A stretch of 64,000 bases of DNA from Cyclospora cayetanensis (lineage: Eukaryota > Apicomplexa > Conoidasida > Eucoccidiorida > Eimeriidae). The DNA lies in contig NW_020312765.1 of the NCBI RefSeq assembly GCF_002999335.1, forward strand, positions 1 through 64,000, written 5' to 3'. The translations under genes were made by a program, and so were the position numbers. The notes beneath the pieces are model-generated. The model did not search any database and was not told the DNA's origin. It saw nothing but the letters and a program-made list of their open reading frames with translations. How positions within the stretch are numbered: position 1 is the first letter of the stretch; every line of letters starts with the position of its first letter. Of this stretch, positions 34,401-46,235 are shown piece after piece.

Positions 34401-37249
34401 ATTTGCCCACTTGAAAATGTAGGCAAAACCCCAAAGCATTTGATAGCACCTCATCTGAGAAATAGCGTTGTAGGCAGTAATTGCCTAAGATAATGAGACT
34501 CTGTTTTTCTTAAATGTGGGATGAGTGCCTCTCAGTATGAGAAAACCAGGCACTCGTCGACTGCAATAGTAGGAAAAATCTTTAGTGTTGGCTTTCTCTA
34601 ATAAAGCATTCAGAAAGATCTTACCAGAACAATAGTATTCTTGTCAAACGGATCATTTGAAAATTGCTGGATCATGGACCAGGATTAGACCCCGTGGATG
34701 CTTCATTGGTAAGTAATTCGATGCATCGGTGTTGAAATGGTTAGAATGTCCTACGAATGCAGCTCGTCTGGAGCTGCTTGATTCGTATCATGGATGACTG
34801 CCTTCAATAAGCCTCGCCTTTGGGAATAAAGGTTTGAGTCGCTCGTTTATGAAAGGATCGCGATGAAACCTTATGTAAAGTGCTTGTCCGGGAATTGTGC
34901 AGTCATCGTCCTGGAGACATTTAGCATTATTTCAAACGACTACACCTAAAGTTAATAGCTCTTTACTTGCTGATGCTTTTCCAAGCGCTGATTCAACATC
35001 CATTGCACCGAATCAACAGAATTATGACGCGTGTGTGGTCTGACCCTTACCCACGCTGCTCTAGTATATAACAGAGACCGGTAGAATCATGGGGCAGGCA
35101 TGTATCAACAGACCCTCTCCTACCTTTAGCTAGAAAAAGATGATTTCGCATGTTGCGATTAGAGGGCAAGAACCAAGCAGCAGGCACATACGTACACAAG
35201 AAATACTTTCTACTACTGACAACATTCGATTGTACATGTTCTCTAGATGCAATCGTATACTCATAGACTGTTACGGGCTTGGTTTGCGAACTTGAGATAA
35301 CGGATAGGTGTGCGGGGCGCTTGAAGATGCACAGACTGGAGGTCGGCCTCAGAGTCTTTTCTAAAAGCTCTTTGTCCCGAGGCAGTGCCACAATGATTTA
35401 ACTGGGCTACATTCGGAAGGTCATGATCAAGAGTGCATCCAGATTATTTCCAGCTGACTTCCTTGACCAGGGCTGCAGGACAAGCATGCAACAAAACTGG
35501 CGCCAAGAAAACAAACGTGAAGCGTGATATAGCCCCTCTAAACTACATATTGACGAATCAAAGCTACGACCTGATAATCGGTTTTTTGCGGCTGTAGCTG
35601 AGAGTTCAGTACCGAATGACTTCGGTACCACTTCCTATACGCTGATAGCACCGCGGGCCACAAGTGCCAATGGATCCAATCATGTTGGCTCTCTGTTCAG
35701 TATCCAGCGAGCAGAACGAGGGCTGAAAGCCTCACCGATTCCATTCTAGTCCACTACTACAGCCTTCATTCTTGGCAATTCGTACAGAGCAAACGAAAAG
35801 GGAAAAACCTTTTGCTATGCATTAATGTGGAACAATGTAGAGCACAAACCACGTGATGCATATAAACACCTAATAATGCTGTCACCGTGTAAGCATTTGC
35901 GACAGGTGAGCATTAGTCTCATGCATATATTTCAAATGGTACACCAGTACTTTCCGGTGTTCTTTTGGGGCGCTCACTTCACGATTGGAGTTGCCGGAGT
36001 TACGCGGGGTATTTATGCATGGTCTGTGGTAGTAGTACAGCGAAGGCCTTCCGGTGATGCCCTAGGAGTGATGCGCTGATCACGATGCACAATAGGAGAT
36101 TAGCTGCTGCTGCTCTAATACAGCTCGAGAAGGTTTAAATACTACAGGCAGACACATAATGCTAATGCGTACACACATCAACAAAAGCTGCTTCCGGTGG
36201 ATGTCAACCATAAGCAGAGCATTCAATCGCCTGCATCTGTGAGCCAGTGTACCTCTATATCCCATGCCCCTCGCTATTGATATGGCCCACAACAATGGGT
36301 CACTTCAATTGGCTCTGCAAACTTCACAAACTGGTTGTAAGTTGGCACTACAGACTAAACGTACTCATTACTAATCTAAAGAATCGATTGGGCACAAATG
36401 GAACCTTATAAAAGCTTGAAGCATGCATTCACTGTCCTTGGGAGGAGCCAGTATTAAGAGGTACCACTTCTCTCGGTGCAAGAAAGATGCGCACCTCAGT
36501 AAGCATTCACCACCCAATAGATGCCGAATACCGCCGAGATCCCTTCATTAGTTTTCCAGCCCGCCAGGAAGATCTTTTATTACTTACTGGTGGCTGCAGG
36601 CAACAGCCAGTGGCAGTGTGTGTCCTTCTCACCCCAAACAGGTAACCTTGATCGATCCTTGAGCAGGCACCACCTGCTTGAACAAAACGGTAAATGTGGT
36701 TTCAAGTTACACTAGCCATCGCTTATATGATGAGAGCTTAAATATGCACGCGGGATCGTGTATTTACGCTCGTCCAAGGCCATGTACCGGTTTTAAAGCC
36801 CCTCTCAAGGGTCTTCCAGAGTGAAGATGCCTTTCTTCTTACATCCTTGTCGCGAGCCTTGCTGCATATCAAGCATGGTAGCTTACGAGGATTTCAGGTC
36901 ATGTGGCCTGCCTACTACAAAAGTAATTGCGCAATATCGCCGGAATCCGAAAGCAAAGTAACACACACAGGCACATAAGGCACAACTGCGAGGTTTGCTA
37001 CGCACCAGCGATTCAAGCCTACCAGTGCGACAAGTAGTAATATGTGTCGAAACGGCGTACGTGGATTATTGAGTAGACTGGAAATAAGCATTAGACCCCC
37101 TATCACCAGATTATGAAGCTGTGTTGCCTCAAACAATAAAAACAACTTTACGCGCAAACTGGTTTGATGAGTTCGAGCCAGATTGTTTGCCCCTTACTCA
37201 TTGCAGCTTCGCCAAATCCTGCAGGGGATGCCTTGCATGAATTCAGCTC
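31434..37249. other. Gene-poor stretch
   Basis: Nearly 6 kb without a gene I can support. The longest frames (33969-34325 plus strand, 35047-35391 minus strand) have no motif, signal peptide or splice context. Composition is like the surrounding repeat-poor DNA. Confidence 0.4.
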
Positions 37250-37267
37250 GTAGTTTCCCTTTACCCT

Positions 37268-37448
37268 CTTCCGAAAGGTGCAGGAATTCAGACGCCTTCT
37301 ACAGTGCTTGATGGAGAAATACCTAACGGGACTACGCCGCATTGAACCAAAGGCTCTTGATCTTTTGAGTTCCTCTCCAGACGCAATGTCAGAGATCGCT
37401 CGGGGTGTCTAGATGCAGCTGTCTCAATATTCTGCTGGAGATCCACAG
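37268..37448 (+). pseudogene. Coding-like exon interrupted by an in-frame TAG
   Basis: After a pyrimidine-rich acceptor-like stretch ending GGTGCAG at about 37283, the frame reads EFRRLLQCLMEKYLTGLRRI and on to ARGV, then TAG at 37410-37412. The same frame continues MQLSQYSAGDPQTLQAWGRL up to a GTAATA donor-like site near 37476. The charged, helical character on both sides of the stop suggests a real but broken or mis-modelled exon. Family not recognised. Confidence 0.3.
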
Positions 37449-38855
37449 ACTTTGCAGGCCTGGGGCAGGCTTAAGGTAATAATCGCAGCCTTCACCTCAC
37501 ATCATTTGGGCTCAGCTGAGACCAATGCTTCGGAAGGCACGAATGTAGTGTCGCGAAGCACTACCCCATTTTCTGGGCGCACTCTGTTGCCTCTGCTTCC
37601 TCCAAGGGAACAGTATTTGTGTTCCGTGGTCAGGGGTCTAGCTCCTTTAATGACTGAACGCTCCACAAAAATGAAGCATTTAGTCACAAAAATGGTCTAC
37701 TCAGTTTGTGCCCTCGTTGGGTTTCGGTTCACGAAGTTGCATAGATTTTATGAACGCGTCCATGGGCACCTTGGGCTTCCTCGGACAGCTTGCTCGAACA
37801 CGGGTTCTCGTGAAAATGCCCTACGCTGGTGGTGGGGGAAATATAAGGTTAACAATCTATAGGAACTGATTCCAGATCTTTTTAATGCCGTCTGATGAGT
37901 TTTTTCCGAACCAATTGGTTGGTTGTCCACTTTCGACAGCACACATTATTGCCATAAGGCTACGGCGGCGCGCCTCCTCAACGACCTGTCGGGTTGGAAC
38001 AACTTCAGCGTTGAAATGCTGTTGGACTACTGCATTGTTCTTCCGTTTTTGTATAGACAGTTTCCTTAAAAGAGTCTTCTTGCGTCTTGCTTTCGCTCCA
38101 ACGTGGTGTGTGCTGCATGCTTGAATGAACAATCCGCCTTATTTTGCTCATACACGTGCAACGGGTCGTCCAAATCCTGGACAGGATATGCTTGTATCTC
38201 GCCGTAGGTACTAAAATTTGCTATCATTGAAGGTGGCCTTTAAAGCTCCAAACTCTAGCGATAACACACTTGACAGGAGGTGATCATGGTTGTGCAACGC
38301 ACCAACAGCAAAGCCACCGAGTACGATATACAAAGGCACTAGCTACAAAACATATAAACGGCAAGCTGATGAATCGCTCCTCATCTTTGCCTCTGTCAGA
38401 TGCACATGTGCCCCTATACTTCTCACAATCCATGAGACAAGCACACACTCATATTTTCCACACTATGCTCCATGTACTGCTTTATACAAGTTTTCCGAGT
38501 GAAGTAATTTATTATTCCCTGATCATACTATTCATGCTGAGCTATTTAAGAAAAAACTGGACAGGAGTAGCTAGCTGCAAAGAGACGCAGCACGATATCG
38601 GAAGATTCTACAGAAGCAATGGCAGAAACAGCCTAGGTAAGCAGCTTATATTATTTGATCTTGTTTCACGGGAAAGGAATAATAGAAGTTGACCTAGTAA
38701 CTAGAAATTCAAGCTGCAAAATCGACAATGACAAGCAGGTGCTCGCTTGGCCCGTTTATTTCGTGGGGAGTGGAGTTGCCCTAGAAGTCCCCGCTGAGAC
38801 CATAAGCACAAGAAACGATTCGAGGCGAAACTTGAAACAAGGAAAATTGAAGTAA

Positions 38856-40953
38856 ATGTTCTTTTCACGTTTACGCGCTCTTCCCCGGGGCGTGCAGTCT
38901 GCTTGGAGGCGTCTTCCCGCGATTCTGGTTCGCCGGCGCGGCCGGGCGTACCCTATCTGGACGCTTCAGGCCGATAATTCACGGTTAATAGCATTCAAAA
39001 ATCTCAGTACGTTACCTTCAGCTGGAACACGGCGGTCAAGGAAAAGTTTATGCAGGTTTGGTAGCCATTCATAGGAGTGAAAATGCGTGTGGGTGCACCA
39101 CTCGGTCTTAGCAGGTGTTTTTGCAGCTTTGATAACCTTTAATAGAAGTAAAACCTCGTTTGGGTGCACCATTTGGCTGTAGCAGGTGGCTGGGTATCTA
39201 AATGTTGAAGTTTTGGCGAATCAAACTGCCACTTAGGATGAGTGATCCGGGGGAATCATCAATCTTTACTGCTGCGATCAGGTGCGCGATAACAGGAGCA
39301 TCGAATAAATCTTCTATATTCCTATGTTTAAGGAGCACTGATTAACAGGGCATTTTGTTTGTGATATGGAAAGGACAAGCGCCAACTTTGCAGTCCTACC
39401 CGGCTGGTTACCTCGAATAGATAGTCACGAAGCGAACTGAAGGGAAAGTTTATCACGGTAAAGCCTTACATTTCTCAGTGGCTTGAATCTAAGCGAAGCG
39501 GGTAGCTTGCAGTTGCCAAACAGAAATACCCATGTCACTCTGGAGTCCACTTCATTACACAATGCAATTACGGCAGAAAGGACTTCAAAATGCGTATTTA
39601 AATCTATCTTGTAATGACATCACTATGCTTCTCGACTAGGAGAATTCTAAAGACGCCCTCGTGTTCGAATATCTGCCACATTACCTCAAATGCTGGAGTT
39701 TGTTCTACACCTGGCGTAACGAAGAAAGAGTTTGGTAGCATCCTGGAGAGCGTAGCTCGCTTCTTCTGAAAGCTAACGCTACAAATTTAGATGTGGAACC
39801 AGTGGAATATTGTATGATGGCTGTTTCAAGCTTGGCAGACCTTCCGAAATACTACATCTAGGTGCTCTTTCTTTGAAACTGAAGCATCGTGCGCGTGCTA
39901 TGCTTAACCCTGCTGCACTGCGGCAGCGGCGTACTTCGCACCATCAATACGTGTGGATCAGGGATTTTTCTGCTGCTACATCAGAGAGACCATTTTCAAC
40001 GTCCTGCAAGAACCGTATACACGCTATCTGAAGTTCTAATAGCTGGTCCAGGGCATTCTAGTTTTTGACAGGACTGACCGTATCTGATTTGCTACCACGG
40101 CCTAGATGTGCAACGTAGCCTCGTGGGAAGATTACATTTTTCATTCTGAGTGCCGGAAATGCTTGCTTCTAGTGAGATCAGTCTGGCCTGAAATATAATT
40201 AGGAGCGAATCCAAAGTACTCCTTTATTTGCTGGGGTACTACATGTATCCTGGGTCACATACATCCGGACTTATTCCGCCCCTTTACCATCCAGCTGCCT
40301 ACTGCCAGCTTCCAGATATTACTATACGAATACCCCAGAAAAACGCCGTTTCTTTTCGCTCACCTTGATATGAAGCACAATATTCCTGAGAACGCATAAC
40401 GCGCATGCTGCTTTTAGTAGTGGAAGTGCTAAATGGTTTGGTAGACACATTTCAGAGATATGTGGAGTAATGCTTAATGCGGCCAAATGATTATTTTTGC
40501 CAGAGACCCTTGTTCCAGATACTCGGCACGCAGTGGTTCGAAGGACGGCTGGAATCTCCGAGCGGTGAAGGTAAAGCAGAGGAGTCACGATATCATTCTC
40601 ACTGCGTTTTTGGAAGACACCAATGGGTTTCCTGCAAATTGCATACATGCTACGCTCAAGGAGTGTAAGAATCAAAAAATGTGTATTATATAGACTGACT
40701 TTTAGCAGGACGTCACATGTTCCAACGTTGCGTGTCAGGCAACTCGCCTGCTTACGGAGTGATCATTTTTTCTTGGGTCTTTGGCAGCCCATCACGCAGA
40801 TTCGCGGTCTTGACCCTTGGCAACGTATTTTGGATCCTCTGGTTCTTCTTGCCGGAGTGGTTTTCCTTGTGTTTGATTATTACGCACAGAGGCATGCACG
40901 TACTTCACATGCGTCCTTTTGGCATTTATGCAATGCTCCTCTCAAAAGTCTAA
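38856..40953 (+). CDS. Candidate two-exon mitochondrial membrane protein, about 130 aa
   Basis: Exon 1 (38856-39006) starts with an ATG preceded by A at -3 and encodes a strongly basic, acid-free N-terminus (MFFSRLRALPRGVQSAWRRL) of the kind that targets mitochondria. It ends at a GTACGT donor in phase 1. A phase-compatible exon after TTTTAGCAG (40709-40953) adds a hydrophobic protein part with one or two membrane spans (LTLGNVFWILWFFLPEW) and a stop. The implied intron is 1.7 kb, so a further exon could lie between. No family recognised. A competing open frame covers the same second exon, so the model is tentative. Confidence 0.35.
39073..39200 (+). repeat. Two-copy tandem repeat of about 62 bp
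   Basis: A unit containing TGGGTGCACCA...GG.....TAGCAGGTG occurs twice in a row with moderate divergence, just after the candidate exon 1 donor at 39007. Confidence 0.6.
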
Positions 40954-41487
40954 AATCGGACCTACGACGTCTGTAGAACTGAAGGCCCCTGGCGCATATG
41001 TGCTCGGCAAGTGTGGATAATACTGTGGGTATGAAATGTAGTTAAAAGCATGTTCACATGACCTAATGATCAAGTTTATTATCCCTGGAGCTCAATACCC
41101 TCTTGCCTCGGTGCCCATGATCCGTGCCCCTTGTAAAGCATCGAACTTCTTACCTTCATTACTAGCTTTTGATTGAAAGAGCCCGCTGTACGGACATGGC
41201 TTTTTGATGAAGGCCAATGCCGTGTAGATGGTGCTCGGGATTTTTCATTTGTAATTCAGATGCAGGCGCCATTAAGTGATCATGTTGGCCTGCTCCCAGA
41301 TTTTCACCGAGATCGAAAGCAGATGTCATTAGCCCCCGCATAAAGCTTTTCGACCTTTTTGAAGTAGACATTAGAGGCAGTTGAGCGGCTTTAATGGTAG
41401 CAGCATAACCAATAGTCCGCCTTTCCCCGGTACGGAGTGTTCGCTGCCCTCCGGGTGTTCCTGTTCATGATAGCTCCTTTTTCCCGT

Positions 41488-43058
41488 TTAGGTATTTGTC
41501 TCATTATGCGTCAAAAGCGTGCCCGGTCTTTGGAGAGCCGCAGGTGTGGGTAGAGCGCTTTGGTTTTGTAGCTTCAACGCTTGTTTGCTCCTCACGGACA
41601 GATTCACTAATTTGTCTGCATGCAGCTGCATATTCATAATCGTTTGGATTTTTATGCTAATCAAAGGGCCACTTTCAAATCTTTGTTTTGATGGGAGAAG
41701 AGGAGGTGCAGAAGATGTAAGGTTCGAGCTTCTTGCAGTGGAGACTTGTGTTGTCGCTGCTGTTTGCTTCTCCCCATCACCGCCACACCGCGTCAGGTTT
41801 GCTGTATGAGCGTAGCAATTAAGGGGCACTGCACTCACTGAGGACTCTGGATTGCTAGTTTCGTTTGTCTCATTATTCTTCCCAGCCTGTCCAGGATGTG
41901 CCTTGATAGAAACTTTTAGTGATTCTGGCATATTGGTTGCCGCATCAGACGGAGCAGTCGCGGAGGACTCCCCCTGTTTAGTGTCACAAAAGTGCACTGG
42001 ATACAAAAACGCGTTTGCTTTTTATGCCTTCGTGTTGTTTGACGCACTGATGAGCTCGATGTCGCAAATATTCTTTGGACGTGAGTTACCGGTGCCATTT
42101 TTGGAAATACCGTCCAATCCACATTGCGTTGTGACCTCAAACCGAATGCCTAATCCACAACCTGTCAAGCTAGATGTCACGGGTGGCACTATAAGCGGAC
42201 TGCCAGAGGGTGGCACAGCGTGATGTCCGATGTCGTTCTTTCGCATGGGGGTAGATGCGGAATGACAGGTTGAGCCGTCTCGTGGTTTTAGGTGCTTTCA
42301 CATGTATGGCCTAGAGGTTGACTTACAGCGGGTGACACATTGTTAGCCTAAAGGCTTCTGCTCCGCTTAGGGGGTTGACACTGACGACCAGAAGAAGGCC
42401 GATTGTAGTGTTTAGTGATTTCGACCACTGGAGATACACAAAGAAAGCAAGGGGAGAGAACAACATGATGCAGGTTACCTTCATTCGTTTGGTAAATGGT
42501 GGGGAAACACATCGTAGCTTCGGAAGTTTTCGCTTTTTTTCTCCGGAGGTTGCTTGCCACGGGCTGGCACATCGTAGTCTTCCATGATTTATTATTTCCA
42601 TCCGTGCGTCCCATGGCAGTAACAAAGGGGTCCTTCCGTAAAATGGCAAAAGCTACACCAGGATACAGAAGAAACTCCCTGTTTTCGTTGCTGGGTGCCG
42701 CGCTATACCCTCGGCCATCATTGAGGTCACTGTCGCCAATGTGCTCAGAACGTGTAATGCCGAAGCCGCCTGTGTCTGCACTGCTCGATGCCCGTTGTGC
42801 TGTGGCCTCAGGATGATTGCCTAAACCTGTCAAGATAGATTTCAGGGAGGGCGGTACAGGTGAAATGGTAAAGGGATGCGCACCGTGGATTTCGGGGACT
42901 TGGTTGCTAGCGACACTGCTTGCAGCAACCAGGAAAATCTCCGGGGATATACGGGCTTTCATACGTTGAGCTAGTCTTTGATTCTCGGTTTGCATACTTC
43001 TGGAATTGCGATGAGGCATTGCATCAACAGGCTCTGCGAGAGATCGATTCCTCTGCAT
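41488..43058 (-). CDS. Candidate multi-exon Ser/Thr/Asn-rich protein with duplicated module
   Basis: Three sizeable minus-strand frames lie close together: 42348-43058, 42022-42246 and 41488-42006. All are polar and rich in Ser, Thr, Asn, Pro and Gly, similar in style to the secreted-type protein at 262-984. The first two share a related module: HPFTISPVPPSLKSILTGLG against SPLIVPPVTSSLTGCGLG, and at the DNA level CCTGTCAAGATAGATTTCAGGGAGGGCGG against CCTGTCAAGCTAGATGTCACGGGTGGCAC on the plus strand. I could not fix the splice sites, and no signal peptide is visible in the pieces. Function unknown. The span is given as a region rather than as a finished model. Confidence 0.4.
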
Positions 43059-46000
43059 CTAGTCATCCCGCGTCTGACTTTTTGCAGTTGAAGCGCTCGC
43101 GCTCAGCCGTGCTACAATACAATGAGAACCTCTCCTTGAACACAGCTTTATCGTGCTGCCATTTTGCTTCCTTTCTCGCCTAGCTGGAATATTCTGTCGG
43201 CGCACTATCTTGCTGCGCTGGCCTGGGCAAGACGGGTGCAGCCAAAATGGGTTTGCCTTCGTGTCTTTGCTTGTGTCCCGTGCATTTGAAAGCTTGCGCT
43301 TCTGTTGAGTTTACTGGATGTGATGAGGAGTCACTATTGTCCTCAAATTTTGTTTTCCTGAATACTTGAAAGCGAGTTCATTTTTTGCAAGCCCAAGTTG
43401 TTATATCCCTGCAGTAAGCTTTCCACAAGACTTTTTGAGTCATCTTGCAAAGAAAAACCGGGCTAGAGCAATCCATCTTGTTGCGGTGCACTGTTGGGTG
43501 AAGATGTGAAGGCCTGGACTACATCGCTGTCTGTTGATGTTTTCTCACATCCTCTGATGTTTTGCACAGTGTAATTAAAGTTGAAAAGTTTCGCCTCGGG
43601 CCGTACTTATAACTTGTCCAGCAGATCGATCCTATTTTCGTTTTTGCTTTTACAAACTGAAAAACCTGAAGTGCGTTGCGGATGAACGGGCAGCAGCTGA
43701 TTTCTGATGGCCTCCAGACCCCAAATTATCTAACAGCAACTCAAAGGGTGTCGTATTCTTTGGTGGCGCTTGCCTAAACATCTCGAATCTTCTGGGTAAC
43801 TTGAAGTTGCTGTTGCATTCACTAGATGTTGAGAGCCTCGGGAATCCACCAAGATTCTCACCATTCGATTGGGCTTTCACATTGAGGCTTTGACGATATG
43901 CAGTGCTTGCGTGACATAGAAACGTTACATACTGGGTTATTGAAGAGAAAAATTACACCATCGAAGGGTTCATTGAAGAAAACATGACATCACTCAGGGA
44001 AAAGGCCAAGGGCTGAGCCAAAAGACTTTAACGCAATGACTACAAGAAACCTTTTCTCCGTCTGTTTGCCATGCTTTTAGTGTTACATAGTACTGTGATG
44101 ATGATGTGACGAAACAAGTGTCTGCACCAATATCAGCAAAAGCCAATTGGGACAAGGGCCAAAGAACGAAGAAATTCCAGACACGCAGTATGATACATCT
44201 TGAACTGCACCTATGCAGTGGCCTTATCATATTTCCAACTAGTGCGTGGGAGTGCTTTGTTACATGTAGGTGAAACGCGCTGATTATGTTGCGACTGAGG
44301 GTATGGTTACCTGCTTTTCAACATCGTTGGCGACTGTCACATTCCTGCTGCGTTGCCAAATTCTTTCACAAATGATTCGGGTACCCAATGACTAAATAAT
44401 ACGCTTTGTGCAATTAATTTGCGTTGTTAGTGCTGCTTTTCTAGCGGGGATCCAGCTTGATTCTTGGTGAATTTGCCCACAATAAACAAATACCTCGATA
44501 GACAACGGAACGCATTTCTCAGGATACAAGGAGAATCCGGGCACTAACTAAGCGCTGAGTACGCTTTACGCCTCCTCAAATTACTACCATTTTATCTCTA
44601 TCCAAACACACGGCTACGGAAGCTGGGGGCAGGTCACGTGTCGATCGCATTCACAAGAGCCACTTTATCTGGGTGTCACATGGAAAGATAGGTAAACCTG
44701 CTGCAATGTATATACAGCCAAAACGCGTGGAATTCGGTGCTGACAGCCAAGCAAGCTTAGATTTCCATGCTAGTTTCTGGTTGAAACGCCCTAGCCCTCC
44801 CCAGCTCTAGATGTACTGGCTTACAAACGAATTCTAATGTTTTCCGGAGGCTCCAGCGAGTAATAACTTTGGTCGCACCAAGATAAAATTCTGTTATGTC
44901 TTTATAGCCCTGAGGGATTGGCCTCAATCAGACTATCACAATAGTCCACTGCATTAGTCTACTCTTTCTCCCCTTATTGTAGTAGTGTGTCGGTGCTACA
45001 CAGGGCCGCATTAAGTTGGAACGTCCTTGTAGTCTTCCTAAATCGGATTTGCTTGGAAAGCAAGTATCATGGATAATCGGTAAATATCAGTTTATGATGA
45101 ATCTAGCAGATCAGCCGCTAGCCCGTCGTATACGTTCATCAAAATACGCTTGGCGGCTCAGAAGCAGGCGCACGATTAAGTTGGTCAAGGTGGCGTATTG
45201 ACTTTTAGTACCACCTATCAGTAGATTTTACACCCTCAGCCTTGTTTAAAGCGATGTTTTCTGACTATAATGCTGGACAGACAAGCATTATTTGCAGCTC
45301 GCCAATTCAGAGCAACATACCGAACACAGCTCAAAGTGTCCCGCGAGTCGCTCTCACCACCACTCCCCGCGTAACGTCCTGTATAGTCTTCACATTCCAT
45401 GGCTACAAATCTAGAAAAGTAATTTTAGTTGATTATTTTAAAAGAGGGCTGGGCATTCGGCCAGAGATGGTAGGATGCAAAACACATCAGGTGTAGACAG
45501 ATGCTAGCACGAGCGGTGCTGAATTTGCAGCCAATTTTCCGCCGCAAATGTTTTCCGCTAGATCCCACACCGACTGAACAATGAACATGGGGAACCTAAA
45601 AGGCAGGGTATGATCTACAAATCATAACAGCAGAGGAAGGAGGCCTCGAATTTGCCCTAAACCACATCAACCGATTTTTGACAACTGCTCCACACTAAAA
45701 GAGCGCATTCTGCGCCGGCTCTGCATAATTTCGGATATATCTTATGATGATTTAATAGGAATTCAACACGGCTGGGCCTCCACGAGATCACATCTAAAAG
45801 TATAGTTGCGAAGACAAATAACCTAACCCATACTGCTTGGGAAGAAAGGAATACTCTAAAAGAATCGGTTGTCTGACAGGAATTCAACACAGCTGGCCCT
45901 TGACGTTAGCATACCTAATATTAAAACTGCAAAAACAAACAAACTAACCCGTACTGCTTGGATTAGCTGAACAATCAGGGTGCCCCTTGTGTCAAGCCAT

Positions 46001-46235
46001 CAGGCAAATGTCCAGGCAAAGATTCAGATGAAGAAAATGCTGCACTTTCTATTGTTACTGCATCTGTAAGTGTTGCACGCGTTGACAATATTGCCTTTTA
46101 ATGAAGTTCCATGCTACAGTAATTTGCGCTCCGTATGTTACACGTGACCGGAGGAGTTGAATGATTTTGATACAAAAACGTACAACAAAATTGATGGTTT
46201 AAACTGAGTGAAGTGATGCCCACAAGCTATAACAC
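43059..46235. other. Gene-poor stretch
   Basis: No supported gene. It holds a short minus-strand frame (43650-43880, rich in Ser and Asn) that might belong to the gene region at 41.5-43.1 kb, and a duplicated block at 45.76-45.96 kb. Confidence 0.4.
45756..45962 (+). repeat. Direct duplication, two copies about 121 bp apart
   Basis: GGAATTCAACACGGCTGG at about 45759 and GGAATTCAACACAGCTGG at about 45880 each start a segment ending in CTAACCC.TACTGCTTGG. The two copies are diverged but collinear over roughly 80 bp. Confidence 0.7.
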
